Positions 16,652-25,666 of a stretch of DNA of 64,000 nt are shown in pieces. Numbering within the stretch: position 1 is the first letter of the stretch; the number at the start of each line of letters is the position of its first letter. This DNA is from Immundisolibacter cernigliae (lineage in GTDB: Bacteria > Pseudomonadota > Gammaproteobacteria > Immundisolibacterales > Immundisolibacteraceae): the NCBI RefSeq assembly GCF_001697225.1, contig NZ_CP014671.1, forward strand, positions 124,001-188,000, given 5' to 3'. The position numbers were made by a program, and so were the translations under genes. Below the pieces are notes generated by a model that made no database searches, was not told the DNA's origin, and saw only the letters and a list, made by a program, of their open reading frames with translations.

Positions 16652-17485
16652 CTACAGGCCCGACAGGAAACCGAGCACGGCCTCGGTGAACACGTCGTTG
16701 CTGTCGCCGGCCACCATGTGGCCGGCGCCGGGCACTTCCACAAACTGTGCATGGGGCACGGTGGCCAGGAATTCGCGGGCGCCTTCGGGGCTGACAACAT
16801 CGCTGATCTGGCCGCGGATCAGCAAGGTCGGCACCGTCAACGCGCGGGCGCTCGCTTCCAGACGTTCCCGCACCGACGCACCCTTGGCGAAGGACTGCAT
16901 CATCCGCGTGTCCCAGTGCCAGTAGTAGCGGCCGTCGCGCAAGCGAAGGTTGCGCTCCAGGCCGGACACGTCGTCGGGTCGCGGACGGTGCGGCAGGTAG
17001 CTGGCGACGGCATCCGCCGCTTCGTCGAGCGAGGCAAAGCCGCGCGGATTGCCGGCCATGAAGTTGCGAACCTGTCCCTCGCCGCGCCGTTCGATGCGCG
17101 GCACGATATCCACCAGCACCAGCGCGCGCAGGAATTCGCCCTGCCGCTCGCCCTCGCTGAGCAGTCCGACCAATCCGCCCAGCGACGCGCCGACCAGCAC
17201 CGGCGGACGCGCCAGCGTGGCGACCACGCCACGAAAGTCCTGCACGTAGTCGTCGAAGCTGTAGTGACCGTCGTGTGCCCAGTCACTCTGGCCGTGACCA
17301 CGCTGGTCTACCGCCAACACGTACCAGCCGCGCTGCGCCAGCACGCGGGCCGTGCCCTGCCATGAGTGGCGGGTCTGGCCGCCACCGTGCAGCAGAATCA
17401 CCGGCGGGTTGGCCGGGTCGCCCCAGGTCTCGGCGGCCAGCGTGACTCCGCCGGCGGCGGCAAAACTGAGCAGTTGTGCCGTCAT
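16652..17485 (-). CDS. Alpha/beta-fold hydrolase
   Basis: The 277-residue protein is a classical alpha/beta hydrolase. The oxyanion loop is ILLHGGGQTRHSW, the nucleophile elbow is VGASLGGLVG with Ser near residue 104, and the histidine is in GAGHMVAGD near the C-terminus. An acid is expected at TLLIRGQISDVVSPE. It could be a C-C bond hydrolase, an esterase or an epoxide-hydrolase relative; C-C cleavage after ring opening would fit the operon. It lies between the oxygenase beta subunit and the CoA ligase. Confidence 0.9.
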   Translation of the reverse strand: MTAQLLSFAAAGGVTLAAETWGDPANPPVILLHGGGQTRHSWQGTARVLAQRGWYVLAVDQRGHGQSDWAHDGHYSFDDYVQDFRGVVATLARPPVLVGASLGGLVGLLSEGERQGEFLRALVLVDIVPRIERRGEGQVRNFMAGNPRGFASLDEAADAVASYLPHRPRPDDVSGLERNLRLRDGRYYWHWDTRMMQSFAKGASVRERLEASARALTVPTLLIRGQISDVVSPEGAREFLATVPHAQFVEVPGAGHMVAGDSNDVFTEAVLGFLSGL

Positions 17486-17510
17486 GGCTGCGTTCTGGCT
17501 GGCGTCACGA

Positions 17511-17996
17511 TCAGATCAGGAACGAAATGTTCGGGATCGGCTCGTCGCCATCGACCAGCACCACTTTCTTGGCCGCCATCAGCCAGCCGTCCCCGGCTTG
17601 GCGCAGGCGATGGGTGATGCGTCCGCCCCAGACGTGTACGTCCCGCGTCGACTGGATGGCCAGTTCCAGCAGGATGAAGTTCGAGCCGACGACGTAGTCG
17701 TTGCCGTCGATGGCCTCCACCACAATGCCCGACACGACCCGGCGCATGGGTGAAGGCGGCGTCTGACTGTGCCGGGTGCCGGTGAGCAACTGTGCGATCC
17801 GGGTATGAATGCGGCGTCGGTTGTCGTTGATGTGCGACACCTGCTTTTCCGGATCCAGGCCGTCGGAACGCGGCACCCAGTAATGGCCATCCTCGGTCCA
17901 CAGGGCCTCCCATTCGGCGTAACGGGACTCGTCACACAGGCGTGCTTCGTGATGAATGAAGTCGCTGATCTGCCTCAGCAGCGGGTCTGAAACCAT
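17511..17996 (-). CDS. Ring-hydroxylating oxygenase beta subunit, block A
   Basis: This 161-residue protein is a small (beta) subunit of an aromatic-ring-hydroxylating dioxygenase, a SnoaL/NTF2-like fold. Marks include FIHHEARLCDESRYAEWEAL, DGHYWVPR and the C-terminal KKVVLVDGDEPIPNISFLI. Beta subunits structure the alpha3beta3 hexamer. It is a clear paralogue of the beta subunit at 52647 (shared DESRYA-WEALWT-DG-YWVPR and HLRLRQ-like C-terminal pattern). It lies 73 bases downstream of its alpha partner. Confidence 0.93.
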   Translation of the reverse strand: MVSDPLLRQISDFIHHEARLCDESRYAEWEALWTEDGHYWVPRSDGLDPEKQVSHINDNRRRIHTRIAQLLTGTRHSQTPPSPMRRVVSGIVVEAIDGNDYVVGSNFILLELAIQSTRDVHVWGGRITHRLRQAGDGWLMAAKKVVLVDGDEPIPNISFLI

Positions 17997-18069
17997 CGGT
18001 TCGATCCTGGATGACGCGGCAGCAAATGGCGGACCCCGGATGGGGCGTGTCGCCAGTGGGTGGTCCGGC

Positions 18070-19350
18070 TCAGGTCGCGGCGCGCAGATCGCGCTGCATG
18101 GCCGCCTTGTAACGCCGGTAAAAGGACCGGTTCACGGTCTCATCCGACATGTGCGAGACGGTCAGGCCGTCTTCCTGGTATTCCCGATGCAGACCCCGAC
18201 TGAGGTCCATCCATTCGGGCTGCTGCGCCGCCAGGCCGGCCTGATTGCGCTCGGCGATGACCACATCCTCCGGAATCAGGAACGAGCCCGGCCCCACGGC
18301 GCCCTCGGTCTGGTGGATGGCGCGCCGGTTCATTTCCGGCGCGCCCTTTAGCAGCATCGGCGTATACAGCTGCACGCACTCGCCGGGGCTTACCGGGTAG
18401 TAAAAGACGACATTCAGTTCGCCCAGAAAAAGATTCGGGAAGATGATGGCGTGCGGCGGGCCACCACAGAACATCTCGTGGGATTTTTCCTTTCCGTAGC
18501 GGGCCTCCATGGCCGTGACGTAGTCCGGCAATTTCGACGCCGGCACCCGGCCGAACCACTCGAACGGAATGCCGCGCTTGCGGTACGCGACGCCAAAGTC
18601 GATTTCCATGTGCCCGTTGCCCCAGTCCCGCACGACCGGCTCGCCGCCGCCCTGGATAAGGTCGATGGCCTGCGAGTCGGTGGCGGACATGAACGACGAG
18701 TGTGTGAAATCGACGTGATACCCGTCGCAATCGTTCTCCGGCAGCATCTTCCAGTTGGCCTTGAACCGGTGTTTCAGCCAGCCGGCGGTCAGTTGCAACT
18801 CGCCTTGCGGCGACAGGTCGGCGCAGCGGTCCAGCAAGTCGGTGGCGCGACCGAGGTGCTCGGCCAGCGTCATGCGCGAGTGGTTCAGGCTGGCGAACAC
18901 GAAGCCGCGATACACCTCCACCTGCGCCGCCGGCGCCATGCCGTGGGCGGACTTGTCGAAATCCGGGCCGTAGCCGTCGGCCTGCGGCGTGTCCAGCAGG
19001 CTGCCGTCCAGATCGAACACCCAGCCGTGGTACGGGCAGGCGAACACCTTTTCGTTGCCGGCGTCGCGTGCGCAGACCTTGTTGCCACGATGGGCACAGC
19101 GGTTGCGAACGACGTGCACGCGCCCGTCCTTGCCGCGCGACATGATGACCGGCTGCTGGCCGATCTGCCGGGTGACGTAGTCGCCGGGATTGGGAATCTC
19201 GCTGTCGTGGCCGACGAACACCCAGCCGTGGTGGAAGATCTTTTCCATCTCCTCGTCGAAGATGACCGGGTCCGTATACAGCGCGCTGTGTACCCGGTCT
19301 GGCTGGATGAGCAGGTCGTAATCGATCGGAACCGCCCGTTCGATGCGCAT
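18070..19350 (-). CDS. Rieske ring-hydroxylating oxygenase alpha subunit, block A
   Basis: The 426-residue catalytic subunit inserts oxygen into an aromatic ring or removes a substituent. The Rieske cluster ligands are C85, H87, C105 and H108 (CAHRG and CPYHGW). The mononuclear iron site is in ENDCDGYHVDFTHSSF. Start at 19350 is chosen because AGGAGG stands six bases upstream; the ATG at 19368 lies ahead of that site. A candidate operator (19370-19379) overlaps the leader. It is closely related to the alpha subunit at 53167, including the opening MRIER and LIQPDRVH-LYT. It needs an outside reductase. Confidence 0.94.
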   Translation of the reverse strand: MRIERAVPIDYDLLIQPDRVHSALYTDPVIFDEEMEKIFHHGWVFVGHDSEIPNPGDYVTRQIGQQPVIMSRGKDGRVHVVRNRCAHRGNKVCARDAGNEKVFACPYHGWVFDLDGSLLDTPQADGYGPDFDKSAHGMAPAAQVEVYRGFVFASLNHSRMTLAEHLGRATDLLDRCADLSPQGELQLTAGWLKHRFKANWKMLPENDCDGYHVDFTHSSFMSATDSQAIDLIQGGGEPVVRDWGNGHMEIDFGVAYRKRGIPFEWFGRVPASKLPDYVTAMEARYGKEKSHEMFCGGPPHAIIFPNLFLGELNVVFYYPVSPGECVQLYTPMLLKGAPEMNRRAIHQTEGAVGPGSFLIPEDVVIAERNQAGLAAQQPEWMDLSRGLHREYQEDGLTVSHMSDETVNRSFYRRYKAAMQRDLRAAT

Positions 19351-19369
19351 CGGCAACCTCCTATTCATG

Positions 19370-19379
19370 AACGTTCGTT
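19370..19379. promoter_or_regulatory. Candidate operator AACG-NN-CGTT (block A)
   Basis: AACGTTCGTT lies 20 bases upstream of the chosen start of the block A alpha subunit. It shares the AACG-NN-CGTT core with the palindrome at 54582 before the paralogous alpha subunit. The position near the ribosome site suits repression by a TetR-type protein; the regulator is inferred. Confidence 0.45.
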
Positions 19380-19470
19380 TCTATGTCGGCGCCGCCACCA
19401 CCGGGGCTGGCCGCTTCGGCGCGCGGCCACGCAGACCATAGTGCCACGCGGCGGCGTTAAGGTGACCTGC

Positions 19471-20310
19471 CTACAGTCGGCTGGACAGCACCTGCCAGGC
19501 CTCCAGAAACGCGGCGAGGTGCGCGCGGCCCTGGGCGATCTGCGCCTGTAGCAGATCGCGCACGCGCTGTTGCTCCTGCGCATAGGCGCGGTCGTCGAAG
19601 TGGCCGCCCAGATGCGCCAGGCGCAGCCACACCAGATACGTGGTCAGCGCATCGCACTCGTTGTAGGCGACGATGCGATCGAGCTGGCCGTCCAGCCACA
19701 GGCTGGCCACGGCGTTGCCGTCCACGTCCAACTTGCCGGGAATGCCGGACAGCGTGGCCAGTTCGTGCAGCGATGGTGTGGCCTTGCCCCAGCCGCCCAG
19801 GATGTCCTTGATGTCGACATGCGCATCGCCGCGGGCAAAGTAGTCCACGCCCTCCCAAGGCTTGTCCGGGCGGTGGCAAAAATCCGCTGCCGACAGGCCG
19901 TTGACCACCGCCCGCTGCAGCAGGATCTTCATGTCGGCGGCTATCGAGTTGAAACCGACCAGCTGCGGCTTGTGCTCGCCGACGGCGTCCAGGAAAGTGC
20001 CGATCACGTGCCCTTCCGCCGCCTGTGCGGCATCACTCACGTCCTTTGGCAACGACAGCAGATGCAGTTGCACACTGCCGTCGCGCCGACGCTGGCGCGT
20101 CACGGCGGCAATCGACACCACCCGGCAGACGATGGTCTTCAGGAACGGCATCGGGTCCTCGTCGCTGGCGCCGGCCTGCTGCCACATGTGTTCCATCACC
20201 TCGCGGTCCGGCATGGCGGCCGGCAGCTTGTACAGCGCCCGCCCGGCGGCCGGATCGGGCACCCATTCGCAGTCGAAGGCCCAGACCCTGTCGAATACGC
20301 TCTTGAACAT
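19471..20310 (-). CDS. PolB-like 3'-5' exonuclease
   Basis: The 279-residue protein is a stand-alone DEDD-type exonuclease of the predicted 3'-5' exonuclease (PolB-like) family. Exo I is VWAFDCEWVPD near residue 10, Exo II is LVGFNSIAADMKIL near residue 117, and Exo III is YNECDALTTYLVW near residue 220, all with the expected acids. It would trim DNA or RNA 3' ends; its cellular role is unclear. It is transcribed away from the NahE-like gene. Confidence 0.88.
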   Translation of the reverse strand: MFKSVFDRVWAFDCEWVPDPAAGRALYKLPAAMPDREVMEHMWQQAGASDEDPMPFLKTIVCRVVSIAAVTRQRRRDGSVQLHLLSLPKDVSDAAQAAEGHVIGTFLDAVGEHKPQLVGFNSIAADMKILLQRAVVNGLSAADFCHRPDKPWEGVDYFARGDAHVDIKDILGGWGKATPSLHELATLSGIPGKLDVDGNAVASLWLDGQLDRIVAYNECDALTTYLVWLRLAHLGGHFDDRAYAQEQQRVRDLLQAQIAQGRAHLAAFLEAWQVLSSRL

Positions 20311-20407
20311 CGCTTTTTTCCATTGAAAGGCCCGCCTGACTGGTCGGTCGGTGGGCTGGGGCTATAAGCTACGGGGTCAACTGTCACCCATTTTCGAGGA
20401 GCCTGCC

Positions 20408-21403
20408 ATGCCAAGACGCGACCGCCTGACCGTGAACGACGTTCACGGCGCCTGGGCCATCATCCCCACCCCGGCCGTGGACAACGCCGAGGACTGGCGC
20501 TGCGAGGACAGCATCGACTATGACGAGGTTGCCAAGGCCGTCGACGGCCTGATCGTGGGCGGCGTCGACGCCATCATGGCCCAGGGCACCTTCGGCGAAG
20601 GCGCCACCATCACCTGGGAAGAAAAGAAAAAGATGATGTCGGTGATGGTCGAGACCGCCCGCGGCCGCAAGCCCATCTTCGTCGGCGTGACCACGCTGAA
20701 CACCCGCGACACCATCAAGCAGCTGAAGCACGCGCGCGACATCGGCGCCGACGGCACCATGCTCGGCCTGCCCATGTGGCAGGTGTGCGACGTGCCCAAC
20801 GCGGTGCGCTTCTACCGCGACGTGGCCGAGGCGGTGCCGGAAATGGCGATCTGCGTGTACGCCAACCCGGAGGCGTTCAAGTTCCAGTTCCCGACCCCGT
20901 TCTGGGCCGGCGTGGCGGAAATTCCGCAGGTCATAACCTGTAAGTACATCCACATTGGCCAGCTGTCCATACACACGGCGGTGACCAAAAAGCGCATCCG
21001 TTTCCTGCCGATCGAGTTCGATCACCTGGACGCCGCGCGCATCGATCCGGAGTTCCACACCGCCTTCTGGTCGCCCTGCGCCAACGGTGGACCGGAGATG
21101 ACCATCCGCATCCGCGACACCGTAAAGGAAGCCGTCAAGACCGGCGACTGGAGCACCGCGCTGCGCGTATGGGGCGCCGCTGCGCCAGTCATGGGCCATC
21201 TGATGCCGCCGGGTGGTTTCCCGGAGTTCTCGCGCTACAACATCCAGCTCGACAAGGCGCGCATCAACGCCAGCGGCTGGATGAAGGCCGGCCCCTGCCG
21301 TCCGCCGTACCTGACCGCCCCGGCCAACTACCTTGAAGGCGCCGTCAAGGCCGGCAAGGGCTGGGCCGAGCTGTGCGCCAAGGTGCGCGCCGGCGAGCTG
21401 TAA
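20408..21403 (+). CDS. NahE-like hydratase-aldolase
   Basis: The 331-residue protein closely follows trans-o-hydroxybenzylidenepyruvate hydratase-aldolase (NahE/PhdG), the DapA-family enzyme that releases pyruvate and an aromatic aldehyde in naphthalene and phenanthrene upper pathways. Shared stretches include GTFGEGATITWEEK, DIGADGTMLGLPMW, VYANPEAFKFQFP (Tyr151), QVITCKYIHIG (Schiff-base Lys179) and GWMKAGPCRPPY. Start at 20408 follows GAGGAG; the ATG-less upstream extension is rejected. The substrate could be a different polycyclic. It is the strongest single marker of PAH degradation in the window. Confidence 0.9.
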   Translation: MPRRDRLTVNDVHGAWAIIPTPAVDNAEDWRCEDSIDYDEVAKAVDGLIVGGVDAIMAQGTFGEGATITWEEKKKMMSVMVETARGRKPIFVGVTTLNTRDTIKQLKHARDIGADGTMLGLPMWQVCDVPNAVRFYRDVAEAVPEMAICVYANPEAFKFQFPTPFWAGVAEIPQVITCKYIHIGQLSIHTAVTKKRIRFLPIEFDHLDAARIDPEFHTAFWSPCANGGPEMTIRIRDTVKEAVKTGDWSTALRVWGAAAPVMGHLMPPGGFPEFSRYNIQLDKARINASGWMKAGPCRPPYLTAPANYLEGAVKAGKGWAELCAKVRAGEL

Positions 21404-21491
21404 ACAACCCTGCATGCCATCGCCGGGGCAGCCCTGGCGATGGCAGCCGGACGCTCAAGTCAACCGATAAAACTCCCCGGAGGAGAACACC

Positions 21492-22331
21492 ATGGCCAAG
21501 CAGCCTACCGCCGCCGAAATCACCCGCCAGACCCTGCACATCATGTCGCAGGGTGCCTCGGCCCAGCAGCACGTGGTCAATGCCTACATGGCAAAGCGCA
21601 ACCGCGAGCGCGACATCAACTGGGTGGTCATCCAGGCCGCGCGCGAGTATGGCGCCACCAACATGTACGCCGACCGGGCGCGCCTGGCGCTGGGCACCGG
21701 CATCGGGGTGCGCGAGGCCGACCGCTTCGCCGGCATCATGAAGGAGGAACTGGACCACTACCGGGCCTACATGAACCTGCTGGACCTGACGCTGGGCAAG
21801 GGCAAGGAGCCGCCTGAAAGCGATTCCTTCCATTACCTGAACGTCGAGTTCACCGGCCAGGGTGCCGGCTTTCACGGCGCCTCGGGCGACATCGTGGCGC
21901 GCAAGTGGCCGGAGCATCACCGCTTCATCACGCTGTGGATGAAGATCTACAACACGCTGCCGAAGTGGACCTCGCGCCTGCTGATGACGCAGGGCGAAGG
22001 CGGCTCGGTCGGCTGGCACTGGTGCATGAGCAACCTGCCGGGCAACGACGAGTTCCTGCGCCTGGCCGCCAAGCTGGAAAAAACCGTGGTCGAGGACGAA
22101 ATCTTCCACGGCCCGGAAGAAATCAAGGAACTGGCGGCCAGCTTCGATCCGGCGCAGGCCCTGCCCTGGGACGAGACGGTCAATCTGGCCCGTGAGATGC
22201 GGTACCTGGACGTGCGCGAGCGCAACGAGCAGTTCATGTACCCGCTCGGCGAAGATGAACTGGAAGACATCCGCCGCGCCATTTTCGAAGACACGCTGGC
22301 GCCGAGCGACATTTACGCCGCTGTGGCGTAA
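21492..22331 (+). CDS. Diiron ferritin-like oxygenase, phenylacetyl-CoA epoxidase (PaaA/PaaC)-related
   Basis: A 279-residue all-helical protein with two carboxylate-iron motifs, E86-x2-H89 (KEELDHYR) and E203-x2-H206 (VEDEIFHGPEE). This is the pattern of ferritin-like diiron proteins of the phenylacetic-acid catabolic family. Unlike a complete paaABCDE operon it stands alone, 88 bases after the NahE-like gene and with AGGAGG before its ATG. An oxygenase acting on a ring intermediate is likely; reductase partners are not adjacent. It may also be a regulatory or structural member of the family. Confidence 0.78.
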   Translation: MAKQPTAAEITRQTLHIMSQGASAQQHVVNAYMAKRNRERDINWVVIQAAREYGATNMYADRARLALGTGIGVREADRFAGIMKEELDHYRAYMNLLDLTLGKGKEPPESDSFHYLNVEFTGQGAGFHGASGDIVARKWPEHHRFITLWMKIYNTLPKWTSRLLMTQGEGGSVGWHWCMSNLPGNDEFLRLAAKLEKTVVEDEIFHGPEEIKELAASFDPAQALPWDETVNLAREMRYLDVRERNEQFMYPLGEDELEDIRRAIFEDTLAPSDIYAAVA

Positions 22332-22343
22332 TAGAGTCAAAGT

Positions 22344-22371
22344 CGGGAAAGGGCCTCCCCGCTCTTTCCCA
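22344..22371 (+). terminator. Candidate terminator hairpin
   Basis: CGGGAAAG (22344-22351) pairs with CTTTCCC (22364-22370) just after the diiron gene. There is no clean T-run, so termination is uncertain, but position and stem fit. Confidence 0.45.
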
Positions 22372-22382
22372 ACCCGATACAC

Positions 22383-23438
22383 ATGCCAACTCTTAGGGTT
22401 CCATTTGGGCAAGTAGGAGATCGACTCTTTGAGCCACTACAAGTACCAAATGGGAAGACCTGTGGGTGTGTCTGTCCAGCATGCAAACGACCCTTAATCG
22501 CTCGACAGCGTGCACGGACCCCCCACTTTGCGCATGAACCCGGGCAAGATTGTGCCCATGCTCTCGAGACTGCTGTCCACCTAGCCGCCAAACAGCTAAT
22601 AGCCACCCGGAGAGAACTGCGGTTACCCGTCATACGATATTCGAACCCTTACAAGAAAGAGGCGAGCTTTGACACAATTTTTACCGAGCAGTTAGTAAAA
22701 CCAGAAACCGTCGCTCTCGAAGCTTGGCTGACAGATATTCGCCCCGATTTAATTGCAACCGTGGCAGGACAGCCGTACCTCGTGGAAATCGCTGTAACCC
22801 ACTTCGTGGATGAAGAAAAACTGGAAAAAATATATCACCATAAAATTCCCACTTTTGAAATTGACGCCGAACGTCTAAAGGGGTCATTCACGTTCGCATC
22901 TTTGTCCGACCTGCTTTTCTCTGGGGCCTATTCCGCCCGTTGGCTATACCACCCTGAATTAGAAAAGTTATCAGAGAATTCTCGCCAAGATCATTTAAAA
23001 GAGATCGCGGCTGAAGAGGAAAAAAGGCGCCAGCGAGAAGAAGAATTCGAAAAATACAAAAACATGCCATACAGGGAAAAGCTGGCTTTAAATCGCCGCC
23101 GGCTTGGACTGAATGATACCCAATTCAGAAAATTAACCAGCTCTGTTCCGTGGGAACGATCTTTCAGGGCGCCACGAGAAGTATGGCAATCGGCAGTTTT
23201 GGCATATATAACGCAAGCGGACGACTGTCCAGACCCATCTATGCCGTATTGGGTTGATACTGATGATTGCTTGGATTGGCTAAAAAAAGTATTCGAAATT
23301 CAGCCCCAAGTCCCGGACGGAGATCAAATCGCTGTTTTTAAGTATTTCAGACACTTAGAAAATTCGGGGATTTTGAAGCATGAGTCCGCCAAAGAATTCC
23401 TAGTAGTCCTACCGCCAGATCAGTGGGCGAAGATTTAG
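22383..23438 (+). CDS. CoiA-like nuclease protein
   Basis: The 351-residue protein has a CoiA-type layout. An N-terminal zinc-finger-like part has C-x2-C in CGCVCPACKR and then HFAHEPGQDC. A central PD-(D/E)xK-type nuclease region reads DIRPDLIATV, LVEIAVTHFVDEEK, with Asp, Glu and Lys in order. A charged helical tail is at about residues 195-225. CoiA proteins act in competence, and relatives occur in defence and mobile islands. The gene is clearly AT-richer than both neighbours, a sign of transfer. It ends 10 bases from the convergent ubiB stop. Confidence 0.75.
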   Translation: MPTLRVPFGQVGDRLFEPLQVPNGKTCGCVCPACKRPLIARQRARTPHFAHEPGQDCAHALETAVHLAAKQLIATRRELRLPVIRYSNPYKKEASFDTIFTEQLVKPETVALEAWLTDIRPDLIATVAGQPYLVEIAVTHFVDEEKLEKIYHHKIPTFEIDAERLKGSFTFASLSDLLFSGAYSARWLYHPELEKLSENSRQDHLKEIAAEEEKRRQREEEFEKYKNMPYREKLALNRRRLGLNDTQFRKLTSSVPWERSFRAPREVWQSAVLAYITQADDCPDPSMPYWVDTDDCLDWLKKVFEIQPQVPDGDQIAVFKYFRHLENSGILKHESAKEFLVVLPPDQWAKI

Positions 23439-23447
23439 TCAGTGCGA

Positions 23448-25058
23448 CTAACCCCGCCGCGGCCACAACAAGACGATCGTCAGCAGGCCGAGCGGCCACG
23501 CCAGGGCCGGTATTCCCAACCACACCGGCTGAGCGAAGCCGGCAAGCTGCCAGACCCAGCCCCCCGCGGCGGTCAGCCCCGCGCCGCCCAGCACCAGTTC
23601 GAGCCGTCCCGGCCAGCGCCTTCGCGGCGCCGGCGGCGACAGCTTGGGCCGCTGCGCCTGCTCAAGCGCGCCGTAAATGAGATTCGGCACCCGCGGCAGG
23701 GTTTCCGCCCACAGCGGCGCCTCCTCGCGCAGGGTGTTGCGCAGTGCCCGCCAGCCGATGCGCTCGGCCATCCAGCGCTCCAGAAACGGCTTGGCGGTGC
23801 GCCAAAGATCAAGCTCCGGATAAAGACGCCGGCCCAAGCCCTCGATATTGAGCAAGGTTTTCTGCAAGAGCACCAGCTGCGGCTGCACCTGCATGTCGAA
23901 ACGCCGTGCCACCTGGAACAGCCGCAGCAGCAGCACGCCGAAGGAAATGTCCTTCAGTGGCTTGTCGAAGATCGGCTCGCACACGGCGCGAATGGCGCCC
24001 TCGAACTGATCGACCCGCAGGTCGGCCGGCACCCAGCCGGCGCGCAGGTGGGCCTTGGCCACGGTGGCGTAGTCGCGGTTGAAGAAGGCCACGAAGTTCT
24101 CGGCCAGGTAGCGTTGGTCTTCCGGGCGCAGGCTGCCGACGATGCCGAAATCGACCGCAATGTATTGCTCGTTCGGGCCGACGAAGATGTTGCCGGCGTG
24201 CATGTCGGCATGAAAGAAATTGTGCTCGAACACCTGCCGGAAAAAGATCTCCACGCCGCGCTCGGCCAGGCGCTGGAAGTCCACGCCGGCGGCGTGCATG
24301 GCGACGATGTTGTCGATGCCGATGCCGCGGATGCGCTCCATCATCATCACGTTCGGGCGCACGTAGTCCCAGTACACCTCCGGCACGTACAGGTCGGGCG
24401 AGTCCAGCCAGTGGCGGCGCAGCTGGCTGGCGTTGCCGGCTTCGCGCATCAGGTCGAGTTCGTCGAGCAGCGTCAACTCGAACTCGCGCACCACTTCCAC
24501 CGGGCGCAGGCGGCGCGTCTCGCGCACCACCCGGTGCGCGAACCGGGCCAGCATGTACAGCAGGCGGATATCGCGCCGGATGCGTGGTGCGATGCCCGGC
24601 CGCACCACCTTGATGACGATTTCGCGCCCGTCCGGCAGGCGCCCGGCATGCACCTGGGCGATCGAGGCCGACGCCAGTGGCACGTCGTCGAATTCGGCCA
24701 GCACCGTGCTCAGCGGCTGGCCGTAAGCGGTTTCGATCAGCCGGCGCGCCTGATCGCCCGGAAACGGCGGTACCTGATCCTGCAGGCGCACCAGCTCGTC
24801 GGCAATGTCCGGCGGCAACAGGTCGCGCCGGGTGGACAGAATCTGCCCGAACTTGACGAAGATCGGCCCGAGCTTTTCAAGCGCCTCGCGCAGGCGCACG
24901 CCGCGTGGCGGGCGCGCACGCCAGCGCCAGGGCAGCAGGCGCAGCAGCAGGCGCCCGCCCGGCAGGCGCGGGTGACCCAGGATGATCTCGTCGCCGCCGG
25001 CGCGCGCCAGCACGAACAGCACCCACCACAGGCGCAGCAGGCCCGGCAGGCTGGTCAT
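23448..25058 (-). CDS. ubiB: Ubiquinone biosynthesis ABC1/UbiB atypical kinase
   Basis: The 536-residue protein is UbiB, an atypical kinase/ATPase needed for ubiquinone synthesis. It has the KxGQ motif (GPIFVKFGQILSTR), the alanine-rich nucleotide loop (ASASIAQVHAGRL), VVRPGIAPRIRRD, the catalytic-loop HADMHAGNIFV and the metal-binding VDFGIVGSL. Two hydrophobic helices close the C-terminus, anchoring it in the membrane. Length and order match E. coli UbiB (546). Its start overlaps the ubiJ stop by four bases. Confidence 0.96.
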   Translation of the reverse strand: MTSLPGLLRLWWVLFVLARAGGDEIILGHPRLPGGRLLLRLLPWRWRARPPRGVRLREALEKLGPIFVKFGQILSTRRDLLPPDIADELVRLQDQVPPFPGDQARRLIETAYGQPLSTVLAEFDDVPLASASIAQVHAGRLPDGREIVIKVVRPGIAPRIRRDIRLLYMLARFAHRVVRETRRLRPVEVVREFELTLLDELDLMREAGNASQLRRHWLDSPDLYVPEVYWDYVRPNVMMMERIRGIGIDNIVAMHAAGVDFQRLAERGVEIFFRQVFEHNFFHADMHAGNIFVGPNEQYIAVDFGIVGSLRPEDQRYLAENFVAFFNRDYATVAKAHLRAGWVPADLRVDQFEGAIRAVCEPIFDKPLKDISFGVLLLRLFQVARRFDMQVQPQLVLLQKTLLNIEGLGRRLYPELDLWRTAKPFLERWMAERIGWRALRNTLREEAPLWAETLPRVPNLIYGALEQAQRPKLSPPAPRRRWPGRLELVLGGAGLTAAGGWVWQLAGFAQPVWLGIPALAWPLGLLTIVLLWPRRG

Positions 25059-25666
25059 TGCTGGCGCAGGGCGAGCAAGGCGATGCGTCGTTCCAGCGCG
25101 CCGACCGCCTCGTGAAGTTCACGCACTTCGGCCTTGAAGCTGCCCCACTCGGCAGCGCTGACCAGCACCGGGCGCTCGTACTGCAGGAACTCGGCGCCAC
25201 TGCGCAGCAGCGAATCGGCGCCCTCGGCCAGCGCGCCGGCCAGCGATTCGAGCGCCTGCACGCCACGCTGCGTGGCCACGTCGCCCAACCAGGGCGCGAG
25301 CAGCTCCGGCCAGTCGATGCGCGCCTCGCGCAGCGCGCTGGCGAAGGCACTGGCCAGATGCTTGTCACCTTCTATTTGCAGGCCCTCCAGACCGCCGCCG
25401 GCCTGGGCGCGCAGCAGACCGGCCAGGCTGCCGCTGATGTGCGCGTCGACTGTCTCTGGCGCGGGCGACAGCCACTGCAGACCGTTGGCATGGGGCGCAA
25501 ACGTGAACTGCAAGCCCAGCGCCGGCACTTCGAGCCGGATCACACGCCCGTCCAGCGCCGCCAGCCGTTCCAGCGTCAGCGGGTCCAGCGCCAGCAGCCG
25601 GTTCAGGGCGATTTCCAGCGCCGCCAGCGGCAGGCCTGTGCCGGTGCTCGCCCGCTCGTCCGTCAC
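25055..25666 (-). CDS. ubiJ: Ubiquinone biosynthesis accessory factor UbiJ (SCP2 domain)
   Basis: This 203-residue protein has an SCP2-like lipid-binding N-terminal domain ([20 protein letters not shown], then [15 protein letters not shown]) and a C-terminal helical tail. UbiJ binds lipid intermediates and, with UbiK, organises the soluble Ubi complex. The position between ubiE and ubiB, overlapping both by four bases, is the conserved gammaproteobacterial arrangement and supports the name. Confidence 0.92.
   Translation of the reverse strand: MTDERASTGTGLPLAALEIALNRLLALDPLTLERLAALDGRVIRLEVPALGLQFTFAPHANGLQWLSPAPETVDAHISGSLAGLLRAQAGGGLEGLQIEGDKHLASAFASALREARIDWPELLAPWLGDVATQRGVQALESLAGALAEGADSLLRSGAEFLQYERPVLVSAAEWGSFKAEVRELHEAVGALERRIALLALRQQ

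Noticed and set aside
15060-16925. 621-codon plus-strand ORF opposite the block A ligase
   Set aside because: Antisense shadow; composition typical of non-coding frames.
16610-20360. GACCGACC-type repeats near 16620 and 20340 as a second operator family
   Set aside because: Only short partial matches, with no clear dyad in common.
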